A DNA stretch of 64,000 bases from Salinicoccus sp. RF5 (GTDB lineage Bacteria > Bacillota > Bacilli > Staphylococcales > Salinicoccaceae), in the NCBI RefSeq assembly GCF_020786625.1, contig NZ_JAJGRC010000003.1, positions 186,001-250,000 on the forward strand. The letters are read 5' to 3'. The position numbers were made by a program, and so were the translations under genes. The notes beneath the pieces were generated by a model. It was given only the letters and a program-made list of their open reading frames with translations, was not told where the DNA came from and made no database searches. Shown in pieces: positions 7,811 through 16,197 of this stretch (position 1 is the stretch's first letter; the number at the start of each line of letters is the position of its first letter).

Positions 7811-9088
7811 ATGGATGAATGGTACAGGATAGACAACACGGGCAAGATCTTCCATGCGGTCTCCGATACGACGAACTCGTCGGTCTTCCGGGTGGCGATG
7901 ATCCTGAAGGAGCAGGTCGATCCGGAATGTCTGCAGTCGGCGCTCGACATCGTGGCGGTCCGCTTTCCGACGCTCACCGTCCGGGTGCGCAAGGGCCTGT
8001 TCTGGGACTTCATGGAACATAATGATGAACAGCTGCTCGTAAAGCAGGAAGTGGATCATCCTTGCGCCCCGATCGACAGGAAGGAGAACAATGCCTATCT
8101 GATCCGTGTCCTCTATTATGAGCAACGGATTTCGGTAGAAATCTTCCATTCCCTGACGGATGGCGGGGGTGCGATGGAATTCCTGAAGACGCTGGTCTAC
8201 CAGTATCTGCGCCTGAAGGAGAATGATGTCACGACGGATGATAAGGTGCTCAGGCCTGAGGATTCGCCGAAGCGCGAAGAGACGGAGGACAGTTTTGAAA
8301 GGTATGCGACATCGCACTCGGTCAGACGGCCGGAGAAGCGGGGGGAGAAGGCCTATCAGATTGAAGGAAAGACGCTCGATCCGCCGGGCATCCATGTCGT
8401 ACACGGTGTGGTCGATGCCTCTGCCCTCAACCGTCATGCCAAAAGCCTTGGGACATCGCTGACCGGCCTGCTTACAAGTGTCCTGATCGATGTCGTCCAT
8501 GAAGAGAAGATCCGGCAGGGGTCCCCGGAAGGGAACGTAGTCATTGCGCTGCCGATCAGCCTGCGCAGGGCGTTTCCATCCGAAACGTTGAGGAACTTCT
8601 TTTCGGTGGCCAATATCGGTGTGCCGATGGATGGCTATATGCAGTTCGATGACATCATCGGAACGGTGACGGAACAGCTCGTGGAAAAGACGGATAAGGC
8701 GCGCCTGCAGCAGGGCATCAACCGGTTCGTCTCCCTTCAGAGCAGCCTGTTCATACGTGCGACGCCGGTGTTCCTGAAATATCCCATCATGCGCTTCGGG
8801 TTCAATCAGATCGGTGAACGGGCGAAGACGATGACGCTCTCGAATCTTGGGAATCTGGCTCTGCCCGAGTCGATGAAACCGCATGTGGAACGGATGGAAA
8901 TCATCCTCTATCCCACAAGGAAAAGCCCGATCAACTGCGGTGTCGGAACACTGAATGATCAGCTGACCGTGACATTCGCCCGGTCGATCGAGGAGAGTAC
9001 CATCATCCGGTCGTTCTTCCGTCGGCTGCGGCAGATGACGGGGCTTGAAGTCATGGTCTATTCGAACCGATGGGGGGAGGAGCGATGA
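7811..9088 (+). CDS. Condensation-domain/alcohol acyltransferase-like enzyme
   Basis: 425 residues of the chloramphenicol-acetyltransferase-like superfamily (alcohol acetyltransferases, PapA, condensation domains). The catalytic HxxxD is seen as H113-SLT-D117 followed by GGG, and a conserved N-terminal segment (SVFRVAMILKEQVDPECL) precedes it. The structural DFGWG motif near the C-terminus is not obvious. The start ATG at 7811 has GGGAGGCGG in front. Its stop overlaps the start of the DUF6320 gene (ATGA), and an alpha/beta hydrolase follows, so the three form one operon that probably builds and trims an acylated small molecule or lipid. The acyl donor and acceptor are unknown. Confidence 0.72.
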   Translation: MDEWYRIDNTGKIFHAVSDTTNSSVFRVAMILKEQVDPECLQSALDIVAVRFPTLTVRVRKGLFWDFMEHNDEQLLVKQEVDHPCAPIDRKENNAYLIRVLYYEQRISVEIFHSLTDGGGAMEFLKTLVYQYLRLKENDVTTDDKVLRPEDSPKREETEDSFERYATSHSVRRPEKRGEKAYQIEGKTLDPPGIHVVHGVVDASALNRHAKSLGTSLTGLLTSVLIDVVHEEKIRQGSPEGNVVIALPISLRRAFPSETLRNFFSVANIGVPMDGYMQFDDIIGTVTEQLVEKTDKARLQQGINRFVSLQSSLFIRATPVFLKYPIMRFGFNQIGERAKTMTLSNLGNLALPESMKPHVERMEIILYPTRKSPINCGVGTLNDQLTVTFARSIEESTIIRSFFRRLRQMTGLEVMVYSNRWGEER

Positions 9089-9744
9089 ACCGTTGTCCAG
9101 AATGTGATGTCATGACGGCGCACAGGCGGTGCCCGTTGTGTCAGACGGAATTGTCAGAAGCACAGGCGGCCATCCGTTGGTACCCTGATTACGACAGGAA
9201 GCAGCAGCGGATCCGCGCACGCATATCGCGTCTTGCGATTTTCATCGGCATCCTGGCCGTACTCGTCTGCTTCTTCATCAACCTCATCGTCCTCCCGCAG
9301 TTCCTGTGGGTGTTCTATGTGGCGGTCGCCGTCTTCTATGCGCTGGTATCACTCAGCCATACGATCCTCTCGGCCTCGCACATCGGCGGGAAGATCACCG
9401 CCCAGGTCATCAGCCTGACCATCGTACTGCTCGTCATAGATGCCATGTCGGGTGCCGTGCAGTGGTCGGTGGACTATGTCGTGCCGGCCCTCATCATCGC
9501 GGGCATCCTGGTGATTACAATCATCATGGTGACGGTGCGCCTGAAGTGGACGGGCTATGTCAGCTTTCTGCTGATGATGATCGGGCTTGGATTCGTACCT
9601 GCGGTACTCTACCTGACGGGATTGGCCACAGTATTATGGCCAAGTCTCGTTGCGGCATTGTACGCGGTGGCGACATTTGCGCTGATGCTGGTCTTCGCCA
9701 ACCAGGCATTCATGACGCAGCTTGGACGCCGGTTCCACCTGTAA
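9085..9744 (+). CDS. DUF6320-type membrane protein with N-terminal zinc ribbon
   Basis: 219 residues. The N-terminus has CPEC and CPLC pairs (residues 3-20), a compact zinc ribbon, followed by an amphipathic linker and six hydrophobic segments. It starts within the acyltransferase stop codon (4-bp ATGA overlap, with GGGGGGAGG upstream), showing tight coupling. Proteins of this type recur next to acyltransferases of the preceding kind, so it may anchor or feed that enzyme at the membrane; this role is inference. Confidence 0.65.
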   Translation: MNRCPECDVMTAHRRCPLCQTELSEAQAAIRWYPDYDRKQQRIRARISRLAIFIGILAVLVCFFINLIVLPQFLWVFYVAVAVFYALVSLSHTILSASHIGGKITAQVISLTIVLLVIDAMSGAVQWSVDYVVPALIIAGILVITIIMVTVRLKWTGYVSFLLMMIGLGFVPAVLYLTGLATVLWPSLVAALYAVATFALMLVFANQAFMTQLGRRFHL

Positions 9745-9799
9745 AATATTCGGCACGATCCGTTTGACGGAAGCAACATGACCTGAAAGGAATGATTGG

Positions 9800-10768
9800 A
9801 TGAAGAAAATGCTCAAGGCCACAGCTTTATTGGCAGGGGTGGGTGCCCTGTCCTATGCAGGACGGGCAGTCCTCATCGAAGGCAGAAGTGTCGGCAGCAG
9901 GCTGGCCGAGGATATCATCAGAATCGTCAACTTCGACCTCGAAGATGTCGATGCGGAGATGCTTGCGAAGAATTTCAAGGAGAACCGTAAGGAATACAGG
10001 ATTCCAGAGGGCATCATGCGGTCGGAAATCGAACACTTCCAGGAAGCAGGGATGAAGGTGTACAGGATGCGTCCCCGGCATAAGAGGGGCGCCCGCCGGG
10101 TCCTTTATCTGCATGGCGGCGGCTATATCCATCAGCCGTCACTGTTCCATTGGCTGTTCCTCGACCGCATGGTGCAGGACACGGGGCTCGAGTTCATCGT
10201 GCCGATCTATCCGAAGACGCCTGAGCATTCATTTGAGAAAGCGTACAGCGCCGTCGCAGCACTATATCAGAAGCTCCTCGCAGATTCGTCCGAACCACTG
10301 GTGCTGATGGGGGACTCTGCAGGCGGCGGCCTGGCCATCGGATTCTCCCAATGGCTATCTGAAGAAGGACTGCCAATGCCGAAGGGGATCATCGTCATCT
10401 CGCCATGGCTCGATGTCACGATGGAGCACCCCGAAATCGCCAAGTATGCCAAGCTCGATCCGATGCTGAAGACGGAGAATCTGAAGGTCATCGGGGGAAT
10501 CTGGGCAGGCAACCATGACCCCGCCCATTACCGGGTCTCCCCGATCAACGGGCCGATCGAAGGCCTGCCAAAACTGTACATGTTCGTCGGGGAACGTGAG
10601 ATCTGCCTCCCCGATACACGGAAGTTCGCCGGCATGCTCAAGGCAGCCGGTGTGGACCACGAATACTACGAATATCCGATGATGAACCATGTCTTCCCTC
10701 AGTATCCGATTCCCGAAGGGGCGGATGCACGCAGGAAGATGAGAACTATATTGGAGTCGCTGGAGTAG
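9800..10768 (+). CDS. Alpha/beta hydrolase of the hormone-sensitive-lipase type
   Basis: 322 residues. Oxyanion-hole motif HGGG at 105-108 (LYLHGGGYIHQ), nucleophile Ser173 in GDSAGGG, a likely acid Asp in GEREICLPD, and catalytic His in MMNHVFPQ. These define the HSL/esterase subgroup acting on acyl esters. The N-terminus has a short hydrophobic stretch (LLAGVGALSYAGRAVLI) that could be a membrane anchor. It lies 55 bp behind the DUF6320 gene with an AAAGGA ribosome site and is probably the third gene of that operon. The natural ester is unknown. Confidence 0.8.
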   Translation: MKKMLKATALLAGVGALSYAGRAVLIEGRSVGSRLAEDIIRIVNFDLEDVDAEMLAKNFKENRKEYRIPEGIMRSEIEHFQEAGMKVYRMRPRHKRGARRVLYLHGGGYIHQPSLFHWLFLDRMVQDTGLEFIVPIYPKTPEHSFEKAYSAVAALYQKLLADSSEPLVLMGDSAGGGLAIGFSQWLSEEGLPMPKGIIVISPWLDVTMEHPEIAKYAKLDPMLKTENLKVIGGIWAGNHDPAHYRVSPINGPIEGLPKLYMFVGEREICLPDTRKFAGMLKAAGVDHEYYEYPMMNHVFPQYPIPEGADARRKMRTILESLE

Positions 10769-10875
10769 GAAAAGAATCTAAGGAACAGCTCCAGATTATA
10801 TTTCCCGGATGCAGTTAATTTGGTATAGTCGGTTAAAGAAAAAGCAATACATGATGAAGGTGCGGGTGAAATCTG

Positions 10876-11862
10876 ATGATAACCATCAACGATATAGCGG
10901 AAATGGCGGGTGTCTCTCGGACTACGGTATCCCGTGTAATCAACAATACAGGATACGTCAGCGAGAAGGCCCGCAGACGGGTGATGGATGTCATCGAGGA
11001 GACGGGCTATGTTCCGAGCCAGCATGCGAAATCGCTACGGACGAAGGAGACGAAGATCATCGGGGTGATACTGCCCAAGATCAGCACGGATACTTCTTCC
11101 CGGACGGTTAATGGGATGAACAGTGTATTCGAAGACGTGGGATACCAGATCCTGTTGACGACGACGGATCTCGACCAGCAGAAGGAGATTGAACATCTTC
11201 GCCTGCTGCAGAACCGGCAGGTGGATGGCATCATCCTCATCGCGACGAATGTGGATCAGACACTGGTGGATGAAATCAAGGCGTCCAAAGTGCCCGTGGT
11301 CGTAGTCGGCCAGGAGATGACAGGTGTGCCGTCGGTCATCTTCGATGATCATGCGGCAGCACATCGTATGACGGAACTGCTGATCGAAAAGGGACGCCGG
11401 TCGATCGGCTACATAGGTGTGGACGAAGCAGACCATTCAGTTGGTGTACAGAGGAAGGCTGGGTACCTGGAGAGGATGGCCCACCACGGCATTGAAGTGC
11501 CGGATGCCTGGGTGGAGACCGGGGACTTTTCCATAGACTCCGGATATGAAGCGATGGCACGGATGCTGGAAGCACCTGAAAAGGTGGACGCGGTGTTTGC
11601 CGCAACCGACCGGATGGGGCTCGGGGCGTGGAGATGCATCAGACGCCACGGCTATGATATTCCCGGGGATATCGCGGTCGTCGGCATCGGGTCTTCCGAA
11701 ACATCACGCTTCATCGAACCTGCGCTGACGACGATCGAATACGAACATGAGCAGGCAGGAAGTGAAGCGGCGCGCATGATGATGCAGCTGCTGCAGGGAA
11801 AAAAGAAGATTCCAGATAAAAAAGTGCTTGACTTTAAGTTGGTTGAGCGCGATAGTATATAG
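10876..11862 (+). CDS. scrR: LacI-family repressor, probably of sucrose genes
   Basis: 328 residues. N-terminal LacI headpiece (INDIAEMAGVSRTTVSRVINN, residues 3-24) followed by a periplasmic-binding-protein-like sugar domain (VDGIILIATN; DAVFAATDRMGLG; DIAVVGIGSSE). It sits immediately upstream of a PTS permease and a GH32 hydrolase in the same direction, the arrangement of sucrose regulons, so it is likely ScrR-like and responds to sucrose phosphate or fructose. A palindrome in front of the permease gene is the probable target. Confidence 0.82.
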   Translation: MITINDIAEMAGVSRTTVSRVINNTGYVSEKARRRVMDVIEETGYVPSQHAKSLRTKETKIIGVILPKISTDTSSRTVNGMNSVFEDVGYQILLTTTDLDQQKEIEHLRLLQNRQVDGIILIATNVDQTLVDEIKASKVPVVVVGQEMTGVPSVIFDDHAAAHRMTELLIEKGRRSIGYIGVDEADHSVGVQRKAGYLERMAHHGIEVPDAWVETGDFSIDSGYEAMARMLEAPEKVDAVFAATDRMGLGAWRCIRRHGYDIPGDIAVVGIGSSETSRFIEPALTTIEYEHEQAGSEAARMMMQLLQGKKKIPDKKVLDFKLVERDSI

Positions 11863-11866
11863 TAAG

Positions 11867-11900
11867 AATGAAAGCGTAATCATGCGCCTTTCATTTTTTC
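11867..11900 (+). terminator. Terminator/attenuating hairpin after the LacI-type gene
   Basis: AATGAAAGCG (11867-11876) pairs with CGCCTTTCATT (11885-11895) with one bulge, then TTTTTC. It separates the regulator transcript from the PTS genes, which have their own promoter. Confidence 0.65.
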
Positions 11901-11912
11901 TTCCACAAATGT

Positions 11913-11938
11913 GGAATCGATTCCCTAATTCATATAAT
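11913..11938 (+). promoter_or_regulatory. Promoter with perfect 12-bp operator palindrome upstream of the sucrose PTS gene
   Basis: GGAATCGATTCC (11913-11924) is a perfect palindrome with the central CG of LacI-family operators. A consensus -10 TATAAT lies at 11933-11938 and the -35 position falls on or beside the palindrome, so a bound repressor would block RNA polymerase. It also resembles a cre site but misses consensus at both ends. Confidence 0.7.
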
Positions 11939-11959
11939 TCAGAAAAAAGGAGTGTTGAA

Positions 11960-13366
11960 ATGTCGGATAACAGCAGAATCGCCAAAGAGATCATTGAAGC
12001 TGTAGGCGGAGAGGAGAACATCTCTTCCGTCGCCCATTGCGCTACACGACTGCGACTGATCATAGAGGACAGAAGCAAGATCGACCAGGAGGCGGTCGAG
12101 AACATCGACAAGGTGAAGGGGGCCTTCTACAATTCCGGACAGTACCAGGTCATCCTCGGTACGGGCACGGTCAACCGGATCCATGATGAAATGGTCAAAT
12201 CCGGATTCGAAGGCACGACGAAGTCGCAAGCGAAGAAGGAGGGCGCCAAGAAGGGCAATGTCGTCCAGCGTGCCATCCGTTCATTCGGTGATGTATTCGT
12301 GCCGATCATCCCGGTCCTCGTTGCCACCGGTCTTTTCATGGGTCTGCGCGGACTCGTCCTGCAGGAGGAGATACTCGCCCTGTTCGGCATGACGGCCGAT
12401 GACATCTCGGACAACTTCATCCTGTTTACTGAAATACTGACGGATACCGCCTTCATCTTCCTGCCGGCACTTGTGGCATGGTCCACATTCCGCGTGTTCG
12501 GCGGGACGCCGATCATCGGACTTGTGCTTGGTCTGATGCTCGTCAGTCCATCCCTGCCAAATGCATGGGATGTTGCAGGCGGCGGTGTCGAGCCGATCAT
12601 GTTCGCCGGTTTCATCCCGGTCGTCGGTTATCAGGCATCCGTACTGCCGGCCTTCATCGCCGGCATCATCGGGGCCAAAGTGGAACGCTTCATACGTAAC
12701 AGGACACCGGAGTCGCTGGACCTGATCGTCACGCCGTTCCTGACACTGCTCATCATGATCACGCTGGCGCTCTTCCTGATCGGTCCGGTCTTCCACGCGC
12801 TGGAAGGGGTCATCCTGGATGTGACGCTCGCCGTACTCGCCTGGCCTTTCGGAATCAGCGGCATACTGATCGGTGGTCTGAACCAGATCATCGTCATCAC
12901 CGGCGTGCACCATATCTTCAACCTGCTTGAAATCCAGCTGCTCGATGAGCTTGGCGTCAACCCGTACAATGCGATCATCACAGCTTCCGTTGCTGCACAG
13001 GGTGGGGCGACACTCGCCGTCGGCCTGAAGACGAAGTCGAAGAAGCTCAAGGCGCTTGCGCTGCCGTCGTCATTTTCAGCATTCCTCGGCATCACGGAAC
13101 CGGCCATATTCGGTGTGAACCTGCGCTACATCTGGCCATTCGTCATGGGACTCATCGGCGGTGCTGCCGGCGGGTTCGTAGCCTCCATCTCAGGGTTGGC
13201 GGGAACAGGCATGGCGATCACCGTCATCCCGGGAACGCTGCTCTATCTGAATGAAAACATCTTCATGTACATCCTCGTCAATGTTGTGGCAATCGGCGTG
13301 GCCTTCACGTTGACATGGCTGTTCGGCTATTCCGATAAGAAGGCGGAAGAAATCACTGAAGAGTAG
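11960..13366 (+). CDS. scrA: Sucrose-type PTS permease, EIIBC
   Basis: 468 residues. N-terminal EIIB domain with the phosphorylated cysteine Cys27 in HCATRLRL, a linker rich in Lys/Gly, then an EIIC membrane domain of about ten segments with conserved motifs (GITEPAIFG; QGGATLAVGLK). It takes up a sugar and phosphorylates it. No EIIA domain is fused, so a separate EIIA-Glc-type protein is needed. The pairing with a GH32 hydrolase 13 bp downstream and a LacI regulator upstream points to sucrose; trehalose-type EIIBC proteins are similar, but no phosphotrehalase is present. Confidence 0.88.
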   Translation: MSDNSRIAKEIIEAVGGEENISSVAHCATRLRLIIEDRSKIDQEAVENIDKVKGAFYNSGQYQVILGTGTVNRIHDEMVKSGFEGTTKSQAKKEGAKKGNVVQRAIRSFGDVFVPIIPVLVATGLFMGLRGLVLQEEILALFGMTADDISDNFILFTEILTDTAFIFLPALVAWSTFRVFGGTPIIGLVLGLMLVSPSLPNAWDVAGGGVEPIMFAGFIPVVGYQASVLPAFIAGIIGAKVERFIRNRTPESLDLIVTPFLTLLIMITLALFLIGPVFHALEGVILDVTLAVLAWPFGISGILIGGLNQIIVITGVHHIFNLLEIQLLDELGVNPYNAIITASVAAQGGATLAVGLKTKSKKLKALALPSSFSAFLGITEPAIFGVNLRYIWPFVMGLIGGAAGGFVASISGLAGTGMAITVIPGTLLYLNENIFMYILVNVVAIGVAFTLTWLFGYSDKKAEEITEE

Positions 13367-13379
13367 AAGGAGTTTTGGA

Positions 13380-14831
13380 ATGGACCAGAAAAGTGACTAC
13401 CAGACACATATAGATGCCGAGATCAGCGATAATGTACAGAACCTTGAGATGGATCCTTATCGGCTCGATTATCATCTGATGCCGCCTGTCGGGCTGCTGA
13501 ACGATCCGAATGGTCTGATACAGTTCAATGGCACCTACCACGTCTTCTTCCAGTGGAATCCGTTTGAAACGACACATGGAAAGAAGGCCTGGGGCCATTA
13601 CACATCAAGGGACCTCATCAACTGGACACTGGAGCCTGCGGCACTCGTGCCGGATGCGTGGTATGACAAGAATGGATGCTATTCCGGAAGTGCCATCGAG
13701 CATGACGGGAAGATGTACCTCTTCTACACGGGCAATGTGAAGGATGATGAGGACAGACGGTCGACCTACCAGTGCCTTGCTGTGTCGGAGGACGGCATCC
13801 ATTTCGAGAAAAAGGGTCCTGTGCTCCATCTGCCTGACGGGTACACCCCGCATTTTCGGGATCCGAAAGTGTGGAAAACGGATGGGCAATGGCTGATGAT
13901 CCTCGGTGCACAGAATGAACAAGGGCACGGTGAAGCTGTCATCGCGGCTTCTGAAAACCTGGTGGACTGGGATTTCATCGGACCGATCGCCGGCAGCAAC
14001 ATCAACGGGCTCGGCGACTTCGGCTACATGTGGGAGTGTCCGGATCTGTTTGAACTGGATGGAAGGGATATCCTCATCGTCTGCCCACAGGGGCTTGAAG
14101 CGGATGGGGACAAGTACCATAACCTCTTTCAGGCCGGATACTTCACCGGAGCCTTCGATTCATCCATGTACACCTACAGCCACGGTGATTTTAAAGAGCT
14201 TGACCGGGGCTTCGACTTCTACGCTCCGCAGACATTCATTGATGAAGCGGGCAGACACATCCTGATTGCCTGGATGGGCATCACGGATGATGATGAACAG
14301 GATCAGCCGACCATCGGGAAGAATTGGATCCATGGGCTGACGATTCCGCGGGTGCTCGAAATGAAAGGGGACAGGGTGATTCAGACCCCTGCACCGGAAC
14401 TGCGCGAGCTGCGGGATGAGAGGGTGAGTCATGCGGTCATGCTTAATCCCGAGACCTCATTTCATGCCGGAATCGAACCGCTCAGTGAAATCAGTATGGA
14501 CTTCAAGAATGACATCACGGATGGATTTGAGATGGTTCTGAGGAATGATGTGAGGGTCATCTACGATGGCCAACGCTTCATCATCGAAAGAAGGAAGTTT
14601 TCGGGAGAAGGGCGAGAGCAGCGTGCCTTCCAGCTGGAACAACTTGTGAACCTCCGCATATTCCTTGACCGCTCCTCGGTGGAGATCTTCGTCAATGGCG
14701 GGGAGGAAGTGTGCTCATCCCGCTTCTTCCCTGAAGTAGATGAAAGGAATATCGAACTGAAGGCGCGTGGGGCAGTACAGTGTGAGATGACCGTATGGAA
14801 CCTTAAAGAGAATACGATCGACATGTACTGA
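13380..14831 (+). CDS. scrB: Sucrose-6-phosphate hydrolase (GH32)
   Basis: Splits sucrose 6-phosphate into glucose 6-phosphate and fructose. 483 residues: a five-bladed propeller with the nucleophile Asp42 in LLNDPNG, the transition-state stabiliser in FRDPKVW, and the acid/base Glu in WECPDLF, then the GH32 C-terminal beta-sandwich (LRIFLDRSSVEIFVNGG). The start at 13380 has AAGGAG shortly after the PTS stop. A fructokinase is not in the window and must be elsewhere. Confidence 0.92.
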   Translation: MDQKSDYQTHIDAEISDNVQNLEMDPYRLDYHLMPPVGLLNDPNGLIQFNGTYHVFFQWNPFETTHGKKAWGHYTSRDLINWTLEPAALVPDAWYDKNGCYSGSAIEHDGKMYLFYTGNVKDDEDRRSTYQCLAVSEDGIHFEKKGPVLHLPDGYTPHFRDPKVWKTDGQWLMILGAQNEQGHGEAVIAASENLVDWDFIGPIAGSNINGLGDFGYMWECPDLFELDGRDILIVCPQGLEADGDKYHNLFQAGYFTGAFDSSMYTYSHGDFKELDRGFDFYAPQTFIDEAGRHILIAWMGITDDDEQDQPTIGKNWIHGLTIPRVLEMKGDRVIQTPAPELRELRDERVSHAVMLNPETSFHAGIEPLSEISMDFKNDITDGFEMVLRNDVRVIYDGQRFIIERRKFSGEGREQRAFQLEQLVNLRIFLDRSSVEIFVNGGEEVCSSRFFPEVDERNIELKARGAVQCEMTVWNLKENTIDMY

Positions 14832-14842
14832 TGGTAATGATC

Positions 14843-14870
14843 GGACCGGGTGAAAACCCGGTCCTTTTTT
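14843..14870 (+). terminator. Terminator of the sucrose operon
   Basis: 9-bp GC-rich stem (14843-14851 with 14856-14864) with a GAAA loop, then six Ts. Confidence 0.92.
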
Positions 14871-14904
14871 CTGTTATCATTGAGGAAAAGGGGGAGGGAT
14901 GATT

Positions 14905-16086
14905 ATGGATTTGGCATGGAATGGCTTCAGGAAGAAAAGGATTGAATCGGCGCTCCTTGAACACTTCGATCCGGAACGGCTGGAAGCGGTGAAGATGTTT
15001 CATGAGAGCGTGCCGGGTTATGATGAGACGCCGCTGGTTCATTTGGACAATCTTGCAGAAAGCATGGGTGTCGGGAATATATTTGTGAAGGACGAGTCGA
15101 AGCGGTTCGGGCTGAACGCCTTCAAAGGGCTCGGGGGCATCTATGCGGTGGCTGAATACTTCAGGAATCATGAGAGGATAGAGTTTGATGGTTTTGATGG
15201 GCTCCTCTCTGCACTTGAAAACCGCCCACCAGTCACATTTGCGACGGCGACGGACGGCAACCACGGCAAGGGGCTTGCGTGGGCCGCATCACTGCTCGGC
15301 CAGCAGGCGAAGGTGTTCATGCCGGAAGGATCGGAAGCTTCCCGTCTGGAAGCGATACGGGAGCTTGGAGCAGAAGCGGAGATCATGAACCTGAACTACG
15401 ACGACACGGTGGAACGGGTGGCCGCACTGGCAGAGGAGCACGGCTGGGTACTGGTCCAGGATACGGCGTGGCCAGGGTATGAAGAGATTCCGCTCTCGAT
15501 CATGAAAGGCTATACGACAATCATCACGGAAGTGCAGTCACAGCTTGGAAAGAATGATTTCCATGGCATCACACATGTGTTCCTGCAGGCTGGTGTCGGT
15601 TCATTCGCCGGTGCTATGGCAGCGGCGCTCTTCAACCTGACTGGTGGAGAAGGTCCAACGATCGTCGTCGTGGAGCCGGACCAGGCCGATTGCTTCCAAC
15701 GCTCGATCCAGAACCCTTCCGGAGACCCACAGCGGGTGACAGGCGCCCTTGATACGATGATGGCCGGCCTCGCATGCGGCGAACCAAGCATTCAGGGCTG
15801 GGAGATACTGAAAGCCTCGGCCGATGCCTTCATCAGCTGCGGGGATGAGACGAGCGCCAGGGGCATGCGGCTGCTTGGAAGACCTGAGGGTGACGATCAA
15901 AGCATCGTTTCCGGTGAATCCGGTGCCGTACCGTTCGGTGCATTCCACCGATTGATGACGGAAGAAGAATATCAGGAGGAAAGCCAACGGCTCGGACTGG
16001 ATGACACTTCAAATGTCCTGTTCATCAGTACCGAGGGCGATACCGATGCCGCGAACTACGAAAGGGTTATGACTCGGAGGCTATGA
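14905..16086 (+). CDS. dpaL: Diaminopropionate ammonia-lyase
   Basis: PLP enzyme that converts 2,3-diaminopropionate to pyruvate and ammonia. 393 residues of fold-type II. The PLP lysine is probably Lys74 in LNAFKGLGG; ATDGNHGKGLAWAA binds phosphate and substrate; the family segment QDTAWPGYEEIP is present, and late serine/glycine motifs (GESGAVPFGAF) match the YgeX/DpaL family. The start at 14905 has GGGAGG at good spacing; the ATG at 14899 is too close to it. It stands alone between a terminator and the propeller gene. Diaminopropionate could come from the diet or from siderophore-type metabolites. Confidence 0.85.
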   Translation: MDLAWNGFRKKRIESALLEHFDPERLEAVKMFHESVPGYDETPLVHLDNLAESMGVGNIFVKDESKRFGLNAFKGLGGIYAVAEYFRNHERIEFDGFDGLLSALENRPPVTFATATDGNHGKGLAWAASLLGQQAKVFMPEGSEASRLEAIRELGAEAEIMNLNYDDTVERVAALAEEHGWVLVQDTAWPGYEEIPLSIMKGYTTIITEVQSQLGKNDFHGITHVFLQAGVGSFAGAMAAALFNLTGGEGPTIVVVEPDQADCFQRSIQNPSGDPQRVTGALDTMMAGLACGEPSIQGWEILKASADAFISCGDETSARGMRLLGRPEGDDQSIVSGESGAVPFGAFHRLMTEEEYQEESQRLGLDDTSNVLFISTEGDTDAANYERVMTRRL

Positions 16087-16197
16087 GTATTAGAATAGTC
16101 ATTCCATCATGGCAAGAAGATATTCATGAACACGGATGCTTCTTTATTCTTGGCAACCGGTATGAGATAGACGACAACATTTGACGGAGGGGATACT

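Noticed and set aside
7691-8884. A 397-codon minus-strand frame
   Set aside because: Antisense to the HxxxD acyltransferase gene; no ribosome site or recognisable motif.
11911-11925. cre site in front of the sucrose PTS gene
   Set aside because: The core fits, but both outer positions miss the consensus, and the perfect palindrome is better explained as the LacI-type operator.
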